A stretch of DNA of 64,000 bases from Nymphalis io. Lineage: Eukaryota; Arthropoda; Insecta; Lepidoptera; Nymphalidae. Below the pieces are notes generated by a model. That model had not been told where the DNA came from and searched no databases. It saw only the letters and a program-made list of their open reading frames with translations. This document shows, one piece after another, positions 22,603 through 34,613 of the stretch (position 1 is the first letter of the stretch; the number at the start of each line of letters is the position of its first letter). The translations under genes and the position numbers were made by a program. The stretch covers positions 3,038,001-3,102,000 of the forward strand of contig NC_065914.1 in assembly GCF_905147045.1 (NCBI RefSeq). The letters are read 5' to 3'.

Positions 22603-24133
22603 TACCATCACACTATTTATTATATTTATTTACAATCGACTATTTTATCAAATCTTATACAATTAAAAACAATTGTAACAAGAACAAAAAAAAATATAAC
22701 TACAGAAGCGGTTATAACTCGCTTATTTCAATAGATTTTTAAATATATATTTAAAAGATATTAAAATTAAAAAAGGTGTTTGCAAGGTTACGTCCAATCG
22801 CTTGTCTGGAACTAGCTTAAAACTTAGTTAGCGCGAGTCACACATACTAACAAGTGAAATTAAAAAAAAGCTTGTAAAAAAACGCGTGCAATTATATACC
22901 CTAAGCTTAGCGATAGCGACGCAATAGTCCCCGAAAGACGCCCAATGTTTTACTTTAATTACGGCAAATACACACTTATCGAATTTATATAAAAATCTAT
23001 TGAAAAAATACGAAAATACGACAACAATAATAAAACGACTGTCTAAATTTTTCGTATTTATTTGTTTACAAACTAAAATAAATATTTAACAGAATACTCG
23101 GGTAACTTTGTTACGACATATTTTTGCACAGAAAAAAAAATCACACTTAAAATTACAGATAATATATACAAAATTCGTCTAATTATAATACATATTGTAA
23201 AATGAAGTACATTAATGATTTAAACGGCGCTAGAAAGAGTCCGATTCATTAAATATACAATTTAATAAAAAAAATAAAATATCAATTTCAATTCTACTGC
23301 AATTACTTATCGACTTTAAAAAGCTTTTATATAATCTATGGTTAAACAACGAAAACTATAAATACTAATCGGACAGACTACAGTTTGCGACTATAACATT
23401 ATTACAGATTAAAAAAAACTAGTTATTTGGTTGAAATTTAAAATAATACTATAAATTCATTTATTTACACTTGTAAGACCATTTTTCAATATGATTTAGC
23501 AAAAATTAAAGTCTTAGTGAAGTGTAAATATGTCAATATAAAGGTAGGTTCAGATAAGCGATGTTAATCGACAGCCGCTCGGATACGATTCAGATGTAAG
23601 CGGTTAACATATCACTAATCAATATGATTGCGTTCATTTATTTAATCATATGATAATGGCAACATTAATTACGTCATAAATAGTAAATTTGAGTGTTCAT
23701 ATAATGTACATACTATATATATATGTTCATATAATGTACATACTAAATACAATGTTTAGCGAAATATCGCTTAAGACAATCGCTTTGGTATTAGAGAATT
23801 TCGCTCATATCTGAATAAACCTTATATATTATATTAATCATCAGGAAACTGTTATTAAAATTAATTGTGCATCTGTTTTTACATTAAATTTTTAAATTGG
23901 TTCCATTTTTAAAATCATAATTGACATATTGTTTTTTTTATAAATCCATTCTTTGAAATTAAATTTACATTTATAAATTAAAATTTTAAAAAGAAATGTA
24001 ACAATTAGTTCCTTCTCAATTTATTTTTATCAATAATAACTGATTTCTGTGATAGATACTAGCTACGGGGTATTTAGAAAACAGGGGAAGCCAATTAAAT
24101 AATAATAATTATCATGATAATAAAACCTTTTTA
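22603..24133. other. AT-rich intergenic stretch
   Basis: No coding similarity on either strand. The only structure is a short direct repeat (gttcatataatgtacatact) occurring twice at 23695-23750, separated by a small TA run. Confidence 0.45.

Positions 24134-24179
<46 letters not shown>
24134..24179. repeat. (TA)n microsatellite
   Basis: Uninterrupted TA run of about 45 nt, downstream of the isocitrate dehydrogenase stop codon. Confidence 0.95.
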
Positions 24180-24181
<2 letters not shown>

Positions 24182-24667
24182 CAGTTCAGAAATCTTAAAA
24201 CATTTACTTTTTATGTATAAAATTTATTGAATATAATCCAATTTGATTTATGCATTGAACGAAGAGACATTTGGTCATTTCCTTCTAAAACTTAAAATCC
24301 AAATGTAATATAAATTATCATGATAAACACCAATTAAATACTTAGCAACGTCCAATATTACCCATAATGTGGTTGACCACTTCCGTCGATGAGGCTGTAC
24401 CACCCACGTCCGAGGTGAGGACCTTGTCAACGTTGATTGTCTTATTAACAGCTCGTCTTATCAGGTCAGCATGGAAGTGGTGACCGAGGTGTTCTAGCAT
24501 ATCGATGGAAGCGTTAATCATAGCTATTGGGTTCGCGACATTCTTGTCAGCTATCGCTGTGCCTGGAAAGATTCAAAATAACAAAAAATATAAAGTTAGT
24601 TAATGTCACATGCTGCTCTAATGTGGTTTAGTGGCTACACCTCTTCTTGGTGCTAGGATTTTTTTTT

Positions 24668-24830
24668 TATAGAATAGGAAAGCGGACGAGCATATGGGCC
24701 ACCTAATGGGTAGTGGTAACCAAACGCCTTTAGACAATGGCATTGTAAGAAATGTCAACCATCGCTTACATAGCCAATGCGCCACCAACCTTGGGAACTA
24801 AGATAAACCCTCGTGCCTGTAATTACACTA
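24668..24830 (+). repeat. Family C repeat, 5' part
   Basis: T-run, ggaaagcggacgagcatatg, gccaccaaccttgggaacta, ending shortly after cctgtaattacact. Inside the IDH intron. Confidence 0.75.
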
Positions 24831-24859
24831 AAGCTGGATAGTTGAAATGATTATGCTGT

Positions 24860-25025
24860 GTTGTGTGTGTGAGCTTATGCCACTATGCTAATCCAATGCA
24901 TGTTATTGGATGTGACACATTTGACAGAATATCATCAGAGTCATGTAGGTTTTCCTTCACAGATGAGCAGGAGATAAAGCCCAGCGGAGCTCGGATTAAG
25001 CCCACAGCCTTCAGTTAAGATTCAC
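24860..25025 (-). repeat. Family A repeat, degenerate
   Basis: Weak reverse match: gagcttatgccactatgcta, ccaatgcatgttattgga, gtaggttttccttcacagat, ttcagttaagattca. Heavily mutated. Confidence 0.45.
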
Positions 25026-25139
25026 TGCTGATATGTATGTATATATATGTTATAAGAATAGTTGATCTCTACAACAGCGCTAAAAAAACGCACGCTAATT
25101 TAAAACCGCCATTTTGTTTGGGGACAAAAGAGTGAGGTA

Positions 25140-25186
25140 ATTAATTCATTATTGGCGTGATCAAGTCACGCCAATAATGAATTAAT
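25140..25186. repeat. Perfect 21-nt-arm inverted repeat
   Basis: The arms at 25140-25160 (beginning attaattcattattggcg) and 25166-25186 are exact reverse complements around the loop tcaag. The sequence acgccaataatga recurs just after it. It lies in the IDH intron; role unknown. Confidence 0.9.
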
Positions 25187-25514
25187 ACGCCAATAATGAT
25201 TTGTTGAATGTGTTCGAAGTAATTTAGTGAGTTATTTATATCAATATTTAAAAAGACCAATTCGAGGTTTTTATAAAATCGGTTTCACTTCTGTATGCTA
25301 AATGTATTATATATTATTTTATAATCTTACCTAGCAACAAGTTGCATACAACAGTTGTCGATAATAATGTCGTTGTGTTCAATCTCTGGGTACTCCTGTG
25401 CGAGCCAACGCGAGGTTTCTAGGAACAGGCCATCAGAGAGCTTCATTATATTCGCCTTGTGAACTGTCGCTACCTGAATAATTGAGAAACAAGAAACGTT
25501 TATTTAGTAAAAAT

Positions 25515-25650
25515 GGTAGGCACGTAAATGGATCAGCTGATGAGAGAGTGAGGTGAGACATCACCAACGCCCATGGACATTGCCTGCTGTAACATATATT
25601 AACCAATCCTTACAATTTTAATGTGTCACTAAACTTAGGAACTGAGATGT
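25515..25650 (+). repeat. Family C repeat, diverged 5' part
   Basis: gtgaggtgagacatcaccaa, cgcccatggacattgcctgc and aaacttaggaactgagatgt in order. It stops at the TAA repeat where the R4-like element begins. Confidence 0.65.
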
Positions 25651-25935
25651 TATATAATAATAATATCCCCACCGACGTATCTTTACGTTGCCGACATGGT
25701 GGGGCTTGTGCGCTTCAATGATTCTTAGGGCTATGCCAATAGAGCTACTCATGTTGGATTGGCCTAAGATGAGAAGACAGACCAAGAGAGATACAACCCA
25801 AGCCAAGGTGGAACAGCGTACGCCGAGGGCTCCATGACTAAGGGGGTGCTAAGTCGTTAGTATGCGAACTTTAGAGACAAGGGGACCTCTAATTTAATTT
25901 ACCCTTATCACAGTGAATGCAGGGCTCTGCTGTGA

Positions 25936-26335
25936 TTGACTTTTATGTCCCTAGCTACTTGTGGAAATAATATGATAACTAGGTCCAAAACTAAAAAATA
26001 TATACAGGCGAACGTGCCATTGTTAGAAGAAGAGTCCACGCAGACTTCTAATTCATCCTCCAAATCTTTATTCCCATTAATACCCTCTTCATCACCAATT
26101 TTGTATGCATCTTCACCAAATTCATCACCAACCGGTGCTCAACTGGCAGATGTTGCACAGGAGACAAATTTTGTCAGTGAACCTGTGCCCACCACCAGTG
26201 GCGTAAAAAAACGTAAAAAGTGGAGTATGGAAATGAATAAGTTCATCCTACGTACCTACCTATATCTTACAAATTTAGAATCAGACACAAATTCATATCT
26301 TTCTTCATTACATATAAAATTTATAGATAAATTAA
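25936..26335 (+). pseudogene. R4-like ORF, N-terminal segment
   Basis: Ser/Pro-rich start followed by KKRKKWSMEMNKFILRTYL, the first copy of a helix-rich module that is completed after the inserted LINE at 30555 (YPHMEVSRQRIADQRRAI). The start codon is uncertain (ATG at 25936 or 25972). The frame is cut at FIDK by the LINE insertion. Confidence 0.65.
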
Positions 26336-26724
26336 TAAAAAAATAAACAGTTGCGCTGTTTGTTACATAGCGACAAGACGTATTAACTATTGGTGCTTTA
26401 ATATTATTTGTCAAAATATAATAGTTTTCAACAATAACTTTGTAAATATAAAAGTGATTTACATATGTTTAACGTTGGTCAAGTGCATCGTGATCTACTT
26501 CGTGCGTCAAGACGTTAATGAGCTTCATATTGAAAAAAACATACCGCAACCGATAGGTCATTGACCACACATAAACAACGTACAAAACTGATAACTATTT
26601 TTGCCAGGTCAACTTAAACAGTTGTTGGAACAGAGGTTTCGAACGCACCGCATACGCAGTCGACACAGGTTCAAATCTCACTTGTGCGCATCTATTTTTT
26701 TTTTTTGTTTACGAAGTAATAATA

Positions 26725-27198
26725 TGGAGTTCGCCTGCTGTAGCAAATCAATAAATGATGCTGAAGATCCTATTGTATGTACATCTTGCGAAAGGGAATT
26801 CCTTGTAGCTTGTATGCTACAGCTAAAAGATCAAGAACTAAAATCGGACGATGATCTTAGACTCTCCTGGCGGTGTTCATCGTGTACCTCAAATAATTCT
26901 CGGGACAACAAATCTGATACCCCAATTCGCAATGTCACAAAGCGGTCCAAGCAAAAAACTGATAAGAGTACGTCTTCTGAAAAAAATACTACGCTACTAC
27001 GTGGGAAATACTAATCGTGTTTACTTTAACGATCATCTAACAAGTGCTAATAAGGCGCTTCTTCGTAAAACAAAAGAAATAGCTCGTGATAAAAAATATA
27101 CGTATATTTGGGTAAAAAACTGTTCTATTATGGCTAGAAAAACTGACACTAGCCCTGTTATTCATATACTTAACGAATGTGATTTAAAAAAATTGTAA
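26725..27198 (+). pseudogene. LINE ORF1: PHD-type zinc finger plus FP-like C-terminal domain, frameshifted
   Basis: The first frame (ATG 26725) has a Cys-rich PHD-like module: CCSK, IVCTSCEREF, WRCSSC. The second frame, to 27198, carries NTNRVYFNDHLTSANKALL and YTYIWVKNCSIMARK, resembling the C-terminal domain of baculovirus FP25 and of many insect LINE ORF1 proteins. The two are joined by a frameshift near 26950, and the usual coiled coil between them seems shortened. Such ORF1 proteins bind element RNA. Confidence 0.7.
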
Positions 27199-27466
27199 TA
27201 CGCGCAATTAATTTATCCAACATATATATAAGTACGTTTGGTGGCTTCTTTATAAATTTACTAAAATTATGTTGGCTTTTCTATTTAATTGTAATTTTAT
27301 TAGGCTTTGAGAGGGAGATGAAACTGCTAAATCTGTTTAAGGTTTATTCTATTTGTATAATTTTGGAAAGGAGAATTATTATAATTAATTTAGATGAAAT
27401 GGTCAGTTTAAATGTATTTAGTATAATTCTTAAGTCTTATATGATTTATAAATTACTTATTTCGCA

Positions 27467-30289
27467 ATGGTATCCAAAATAGCGATTTTGTACCAAAACG
27501 TGCGAGGTCTCAGAACAAAAACTTCTGAGTTTTTTTCAAATATATTAAATTGTGAACATGACATAATTTGTCTAACTGAAACGTGGTTATTACCTGGAAT
27601 TTTTGACTCAGAAATTTTTGATAGTCGCTACTCGGTCTATAGATGTGATCGTAACTACAATGAACGTAACGATAAAATGGGAGGCGATGTCATGATTGCG
27701 GTGCGTAACGGACTCGTTGTTAAAGACCCTGTCTTTTTGCCGTCAAACGATATTGTTTCCTGTGACGTTTTTTCATTATGCGTAGCTTTAAGGACAAAAG
27801 GTAAGCCCGTTAATTGTAGATTTTTTTGTTGTTATTTTCCTCAGTCGGATTCACAATTTCAAGATCAGTTGAACTTTTATGAACGTATCTCTGAATTAGT
27901 GATATTGAATCCGAAAGATATATTTTTAATAGTTGGTGATTTTAATGTTCCCAGTGCTATTTGGTCTCCTTCGTCCACATCCGCTGAGCTCTGTGAGAAT
28001 ATTGGAAACTCAATGGTCAATGCAATGTCTTCCTTCATGTCCTTAAATAACTTTTCCCAATATAACTTAGTTTCAAACATCAATAATCGCCAATTAGACC
28101 TTGTCTTCAGTAACTCAAATTGTAGGGTTATGCGCTGTGAAACACCTTTAGTAAAGGAAGATTTACACCATCCCACGTTGGATATTATGTTAATAGATAT
28201 TAACATTAGTAGCTTTCTTAGCCCTCCTCGTATTGTTAAACTTTTTCATAAAGCTGACTATAAAATAATTAATGAATTATTGGCTAACATTGATTGGTCG
28301 GTTATTTCTGATTACTATGATATTGACACATCCGTTGAGAAATTCTATTACATAATCAATGATATAATTACAATGAATATTCCTTCTAAAGTGGTTGTTG
28401 ATCTTAGTAAGTATCCAGCGTGGTATTCTCCTGCACTTATTAAAATTATTAAAGAAAAACTAAAATATCACAAAAAATGGAAAATGTATGATAATTACAG
28501 TGATTACAGTACTTTTAAATTACTTCGTGATAGACAAAAAAGGGTTGAAAAGACATGCTACGATAACTATCTTGATTTTGCGGAAAATAATATTTTGAGA
28601 AACTCTTAAGTGTTTTTGGACATTTGTCAAGAACAAACAGAATACAAATGACATACCTAAGCGGCTATATTATAACGATATCTCAACAAGTGACGGTCAG
28701 CAAATAAGCAATCTATTTAATGAATATTTCTATACATCCTTTGAACATAGTACACATCTTAACAATTTTTCCTGTAACAGTCAAAATAATAGTGGATATG
28801 CTAATACAATTAATTTGTCATCTGTTGATATTTCACTTGCTGATGTTCGTAAGTATTTGAAAACCTTAAATATTAAAAAAGGTAGCGGACCCGACGGTAT
28901 ACCACCTCTTTTTCTAAGTAAATGCTATATGACTATATCTATTCCTTTACATTTATTGTTTTGTATTTCCCTTCATACATGTACTATGCCTTCAATTTGG
29001 AAACAGTCTTATGTTGTGCCTATTTTTAAAAAGGGAGATAATAACGTAACGTATAATTTATGACAAAATCTTTCCAAGCATACGTCCCATAATTATTGAC
29101 CAGCAGCATGGATTTATTAACAAGAAATCAACTGAAACTAATTTGTGTGAATTCACTGTCTATGTTTTGACTGCAATGGACAAAGGATATCAGGTGGACG
29201 TTGTGTACACCGATTACTCCAAAGCGTTTGACAAAATCTCTCATTATATCTCAATAGCAAAAATGGAGTTCATCGGTGTACATGGTGACCTCCTTAGATG
29301 GATCAAGTCATATTTATTGAATAGAAGTCAAGCCGTGACTGTGAAAGGATGTTGCTCATCTTTTCTACCCGTTCCATCTGGAGTCCCTCAAGGCTCACAT
29401 CTTGGACCACTGTTTTTTAATATATATATATATAAATGATGTTGTTTCGGTATTTGCATCTTCTAAATTTCTATTATATGCTGATGATACAAAAACTTAT
29501 AAAATTATTAAGAGTGTTGATGATTGTATTAGTCTGCAAAAAGATTTGAACTTACTTAGCGATTATTGTACTACCAATTCGCTGTTTTTGAATATAAAGA
29601 AATGTAATTGTATAACATATACCAGAAAAAGAAAAGTGATCATTTACAACTACCAATTTAAGGAAGATGATATAAAACGTGTATCAGTGGTCAAAGATCT
29701 TGGAATAACACTCGATTCTAAACTTCTTTTCGATGAACACATAAATTCCATAACTTCTAAAGCGTTTCGTATGCTAGGATTTGTGCTGAGGATTTCCAGA
29801 GAGTTTAAGCGTGTTTCAACTTTTGCTCTTTTATATAAATCATTTTTGAGACCTATTCTAGAATACGCTTGCACTGTCTGGAATCCACAGTATAGTAAAT
29901 ATATAGAATTCATCGAAAATATTCAGGAAAAGTTTTTAAAATATTTAAAATTTTCGTCTATAAATAATTTGAATCAAATAGAAAGGATACCGACAACTGA
30001 ACAGAGACGACTTGAACGTGATATGGTGTTTTTATATAAATTGATCCACAACATATTTGATTCCCCTTATCTCCTTTCTAAAATAAATATCAAGTGTCCT
30101 CGCCCTGGTAGTCGCAACAAATCTATTTTTGATTTTCCATTGACAAAGACTAAATGTGCAGCAAATGCATTTATTAATAGATCATCTAAACAGTACAATA
30201 AAACATTTATTGAATGTGATATATTTCATCTCTCCCTTAAAAAATTCAAACTGCAAGTAAAAGAAATATTATACTCTGAAGAGCCTTAA
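27467..30289 (+). pseudogene. LINE ORF2: endonuclease and reverse transcriptase, three breaks
   Basis: Endonuclease in 27467-28609 (LYQNVRGLRTK, CLTETWLLPG, VGDFNVPSAIW, LDLVFSN, DLHHPTLDI). RT follows in pieces: KGSGPDGIPPLFL (28815-29063), VVYTDYSKAFDKIS and SGVPQGSHLGPLFFNIYI (29143-29439), and FLLYADDTKTY to the C-terminus (29402-30289). Breaks: one extra T near 28608; an internal deletion with frame change near 29060, removing RT motif sequence between KKGDNN and DQQHGF; and a dinucleotide expansion in the TA run at 29420-29434, inside the FNIYINDV motif. Confidence 0.85.
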
Positions 30290-30545
30290 TTTACTTATGC
30301 ATTTTTAATTAATTAATTATAATTTGATTATTTATTATTAAATTATGTTTTCTTGATTTAAAAGTTAAATTTATATTAAATTAAATTATATAAATGAATT
30401 ATATAATTTCATGCACCTATTAAATATAAAAAATGTTTTGTAATTACTTATGATTAATTTATAAATGGAAACTGTTTTGGTTTAAGAATTGTTTTATATT
30501 TTTTATTTTATTGTAATTATTTCACTGTTTGTTTCCTGTACACTA

Positions 30546-30952
30546 AATAAATGAATAAATATCCACATATGGAAGTAAGCAGACAGAGAATTGCTGACCA
30601 ACGTAGAGCTATTATATTATATTATATTATACAAAAGAAATTATTATCACAAGAAACCATTGATCAGATTTACGATGAAGTTAGATCAGAATTGCAAGTA
30701 ATCCAAACTCAGTTACAACAAAACGCTACAAATCTTAAAACATCCTAACAGGAAATCTTAACACACTAACAGGAAAACGTATGAAATGGACAAATGAATG
30801 CAATGAAGCAATTATTAGGATTTATTTCAAAATAACACAATTAGAGACTAATAAGACCGCTTATAGAAAACGTTTGTATGAAGAGTTTATAAACTTATAC
30901 CCAGAGTTTACACACATTACAGAGCAAAGATTAGCGGATCAACGAAGGGCCT
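30546..30952 (+). pseudogene. R4-like ORF, tandem N-terminal module
   Basis: Continues the first module (QRIADQRRAI, then a charged helical stretch) and then repeats it: MKWTNECNEAIIRIYFKITQ followed by EQRLADQRRA. Two copies of a KWT...QR.ADQRRA module in tandem suggest a duplicated DNA-binding (Myb-like?) domain. The frame is cut after ADQRRA by the next LINE. Confidence 0.6.
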
Positions 30953-32632
30953 GCCTGACATCAAAATCAGGCAAAGTGATGTGCGTGCGGAGCTGCAATC
31001 ACTTGATATACGGAAAGCTAGCGGTCCCGATGGAATACCAGCCATTGTGCTGAAGAAGTGCGCGGCGGAGCTGTCTCCTGTGTTAACGCGCCTGTTCCAA
31101 CTTTCTCTCTCTTCGGGATGTGTGCCGGAAGCTTGGAGAAGAGCTAATGTGCAAGCGGTTCCCAAAAAAGGGGATCGGTCTGACCCCGCAAATTATCGAC
31201 CAATAGCTATCACCTCAGTACTTTGTAAGGTGATGGAACGGATTTTAAACAACCAACTGATCCATTACCTAGAAGATCACTGTCTGATTAATGATCGTCA
31301 GTACGGGTTTCGACTAAAACGGTCCACAGGTGATCTTCTAGCGTACGTAACACACCTCTGGGGTGAAGCTATCGACAAGCATGGAGAATCGTTGGCTGTC
31401 AGCCTCGATATCTCCAAGGCTTTCGACAGGGTATGGCACAGAAGTCTTCTCTCCAAGCTGCCGGCATATGGTCTGCCTGCTCAGCTATGCACCTGGATTG
31501 CCAGCTTCCTACACAAGCGTAGCCTTCGTGTTTTAGTAGATGGTTGCGCTTCACAATTCTGTGTAGTGAATGCTGGGGTCCCCCAGGGATCTGTGCTATC
31601 TCCGACACTCTTTCGTTTGCATATCAATGATATGCTCTCCCTTGGGAACATACATTGCTATGCAGATGATAGTACAGTGCATGGTGGATACCACAGACGT
31701 GCAGTAGCTGGGCGGGCGGAAACTTAGAAGAGGCGGGAGAATCTTGTCATTGAACTCGATAGGACGTTAGAGCTCATCGCCAAATGGGGTTCTGATAATC
31801 TTGTTGAGTTTAATGCCAAGAAAACACAGGTATGCGCTATCACAGCGAAAAAGTCACCATTTTACCCTCATCCCTCCCTCTGTGACACACCGCTGATGAT
31901 ACAAAGCAAAATCGCCATGCTGGGGATGGACGTTCGCTGCGACCTTAGTCCAAGGGATTACATCGAGGCTATTATAAAAACAGCTTCACGGAAACTCGGA
32001 GTTCTGAACAAGGTGCGGCGTTTTTTCACGCCACAACAACTGTGCCTGTTATACAAAACACAGGTATGGTCTTGCGTTGAATATTGCTCGCACCTTTGGG
32101 ATGGCTCCGCTAAGTACCTACTGGAGGCCTTGGACCGGTTGCAGCGACGTGCAGTACGCATTATTGGCAACGTAAAGGTCACAAACACCCTTGAACCTTT
32201 ACAATTGCGTCGTGAGATAGCAGCACTGAGCGCTTTCTATCGACTGTATCACGGCGAGTGCTCTGAGGAATTATTCTCTCTAATTCCTGCTTCCCCCTTC
32301 CTTCTTAAGTCCACGCGAACTGGTTCTCGATGTCACCGCCTAACTGTGACATCAATTCCATCGCGCACAAAGAAATTTGGCAACTCCTTTCTTTGTCGCA
32401 CTACCAAAAAATGGAATTTCTTACCAGCTCACGTGTTCCCCTCCTCTTACAACCCAGGTTCCTTCAAACGAGGCGTGAAGAGGCATCTTGCGGGCCGGCA
32501 AGGCGGGGACGGCTAGTACAGAACATTCTTCCCGACTGTACTGGCCGTCGTCGCGTTTGGACTCTACTACCACTTACCATCAGGTGGAGTAGAGTCATTT
32601 GCCATACCGGCGCATATAAAAAAAAAAACAAA
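30953..32632 (+). mobile_element. Jockey-group LINE, 5'-truncated, inserted in the R4 element
   Basis: Starts inside the RT domain and ends in a 3' UTR with taccaccttaccatcaggtgg-like blocks and an A-tail (about 32620-32632). GC content and codon use are visibly higher than in the surrounding R4 sequence, which suggests a more recent insertion. Confidence 0.82.
30960..32516 (+). pseudogene. Jockey-group reverse transcriptase, single in-frame stop
   Basis: One continuous frame encodes the RT from KASGPDGIPAIVLKK through SLDISKAFDRVWH, NAGVPQGSVLSPTLF and HCYADDSTVH to the C-terminal RRAVRIIG and FYRLYHGECSEELF. The only break is a TAG at 31725-31727; the frame then continues to the stop at 32514-32516. 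The endonuclease and N-terminal RT are missing through 5' truncation. Confidence 0.85.
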
Positions 32633-33682
32633 GGACTTCTAAAAAGTTTTCATTGTTAATGAAATACATAGATACGATAATACTGACAAAATTTGTAAAC
32701 ACTGATACTGATTTTATCATTCTACAGACAATAATTTACTGTGCCGCATGGACAGCTGCTAAATGTAATGGAGCAAGAATGACATTCTCAAGACAAAACA
32801 ACCATCAAAACAAATTATTTAGAAATGCAAGGATGACATTCTCAACACAAAACAACCATCAAAACAAATCATTTAGAAAACCTAGCTGGCAAAGAAGATA
32901 AGGAAATAAAATAAGGAAATTTCGAGTCAATATAGGCAGGTTAACGCAATTTATTAGAGGAAATAGAAACCGAAAAGTAGTAGCTGCAGTAGAACTCATA
33001 AAGACACAATATCAATCATACGCACAATATGAAAATACAAACACGCATATAGAACACTTCTTAGATACCTTAAAATAGAAACTCAATGCAGCAGCAGCAG
33101 CAGTAGACTTAAGAGATATTTGAGGTGTACTGCCCGTAAAATAGAAAACAAAACATTTGCTAACAATGAAAAAATCTTCTATAGAAATTTATTATCTAAT
33201 GCAAAGATAATGAGCAAAATCTAGAAATACCTACCCCTGAAATATTTCGACAATTCTGGGCTAAGACATGGGAAAACCCCATAGAACATAATGAACTTGC
33301 AGACTGGGATAACGAAACAACTATACATATTCCAGAGATGGAGTTCAAATTCATACCAATAGAAAAATTTATAAATGTCATCAAACGAATACACAATTGG
33401 AAATCTCCAGGCTCAGACAATATTCACAACTATTGGTACAAGAAATTTAGTAGCATACACTCATACATACATAAGTACTTTACATTCATTCAATCACCAC
33501 ATTTACTACCGAAATATATAACACATGGAATCACATACTTAGTACCTAAAGATAAACATGATAACACAAATCCAGATAAATACCGACCAATAACTTTCTT
33601 ACAAACCATATATAAAATTTTATCAGCTTGCATAAGTGAAGAAATATACAATCATTTAACTAAACATAATATATTAGCCGCA
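32633..33682 (+). pseudogene. R4-like ORF, central part up to RT motif
   Basis: Includes IYCAAWTAAKCNGA, an 18-codon in-frame duplication (32773-32883), KPSWQRR then a stop at 32899, RKFRVNIGRLTQFIRG, and after a frame change the RT start EMEFKFIPIEKF, WKSPGSDNIHNYWYKKF, YRPITFLQTIYKILS and HLTKHNILA. The LTR element begins right after the last motif. Confidence 0.72.
32773..32883 (+). repeat. Tandem duplication of 54 nt in the R4 ORF
   Basis: Two adjacent copies of a unit starting gcaagaatgacattctcaag and ending near atttagaaa differ at a handful of bases. It adds 18 residues in frame. Confidence 0.85.
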
Positions 33683-33776
33683 ATTGGTGACCCCGCTGAA
33701 AACAAAGAAGCTGAAAACGAAGAGCATTAGTTAACCAGCACAAGTAAGGAACACTAGATTATTTGGTGGAATAAAA

Positions 33777-34613
33777 TGGAACCACAAAATGGAGGTAACT
33801 CGAACGTAAATGCCGAGTCACGACGACCATTTACACCTCACGACACGACCGACATATTTCGAGTCGGAGTGCGACCACCACCGTTCTGGGCAGAAGAACC
33901 TGCAGTTTGGTTTACACAACTGGAAGGCAAAATTTGTGTTGTCGAGAATCACTGACGACGATACAAAATTTTATTACGTTACTTCGACATTGGAACACCG
34001 TTACGCAGCAGAAGTGAAGGATATAATTATTTCACCACCCAAGACAGGGAAGTACGAACGACTTAAAACTGAATTTATCAAGCGTCTGTCAGCCTCGCGC
34101 GAGAAAGAGGTAAAACAATTACTCGTTCACGAAGAGTTAGGAGATCGGAGACCATCTCAGTTTCTCCGGCACCTGCAAAGATTGGCAGGTCCATCAGTTC
34201 CAGACGATTTTATTAAAACTATTTGGATAAGTCGTCTGCCTACTGCTCTTCAACCAATTATTGTGGCTCAGAAGACTTATGACCTTCAAGCTTTGGCTGA
34301 CTTAGCCGACAGCTTACATGAATTGGTGCCGTGCACACCTCAAGTCGCTGCAACATCTGCTCCCCAGCCAACCATTGATTCGATGGCGAAACAAATAGAT
34401 GAGCTCACAAAGCAAGTAAAAGCTCTCTCTGCTCGCAGTCACAGACCAAGATCGAGATCAAGAAGACGACGTAGCCCGACAGTACAAATGAGATCACAGT
34501 CTAACTACAGAAAATTTCCATTATGTTGGTATCACAATAAACACGGAAAGAATGCCAATAAATGTGTGAAACCATGCGATTTTAAGTCGGAAAACTACCA
34601 AGGCAATCGGTAA
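33777..34613 (+). pseudogene. CsRn1-type Gag, one frameshift
   Basis: ATG at 33777 (MEPQNGGNSNV); frame change near 33926 in an A/T run, then open to 34613. Contains the capsid-like FWAEEPAVWF, LRHLQRLAG and TIWISRLPTALQPIIV, an Arg/Ser-rich tract, and CWYHNKHGKNANKCVKPC, a CHCC finger in place of the common CCHC knuckle. Gag would package the element RNA. Confidence 0.82.

Larger units (their letters stand above)
24342..25473 (-). pseudogene. NAD-dependent isocitrate dehydrogenase (beta/gamma-type subunit), two exons, middle exon missing
   Basis: Exon 25473-25331 encodes VHKANIMKLSDGLFLE and IIIDNCCMQLV, and exon 24562-24342 encodes GTAIADKNVANPIAM and SDVGGTASSTEV before the stop (TAA at 24344-24342). 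Both are typical of mitochondrial IDH3 subunits, which oxidise isocitrate to 2-oxoglutarate in the TCA cycle. Borders are clean (AG/GT), but the first exon ends in phase 2 and the second needs phase 1. The intervening exon with the QFDV...PNLYG block is not found in the intron, which holds only repeats. No upstream exons are seen before the R4 element. A minus-strand AATAAA lies at 24228-24223. It is likely a broken duplicate or a gene that has lost an exon; a poorly conserved middle exon I failed to spot is possible. Confidence 0.72.
26336..30545 (+). mobile_element. CR1/Jockey-group LINE inserted in the R4 element
   Basis: About 4.2 kb with ORF1 (PHD finger and baculovirus FP-like end) and ORF2 (endonuclease and RT). 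It splits the R4 reading frame between FIDK and YPHM. Both junctions show ataaat, a possible short target duplication, and the 3' tail is AAATAAATG-like. The 5' region 26336-26724 is non-coding; it includes a tRNA-like gcacaggttcaaatctcac-type stretch near 26670, probably coincidental. Confidence 0.82.

Noticed and set aside
26640..26700. tRNA-like B box near the start of the CR1-group LINE
   Set aside because: No A box at the right distance and no acceptor-stem pairing; likely chance or a SINE remnant.
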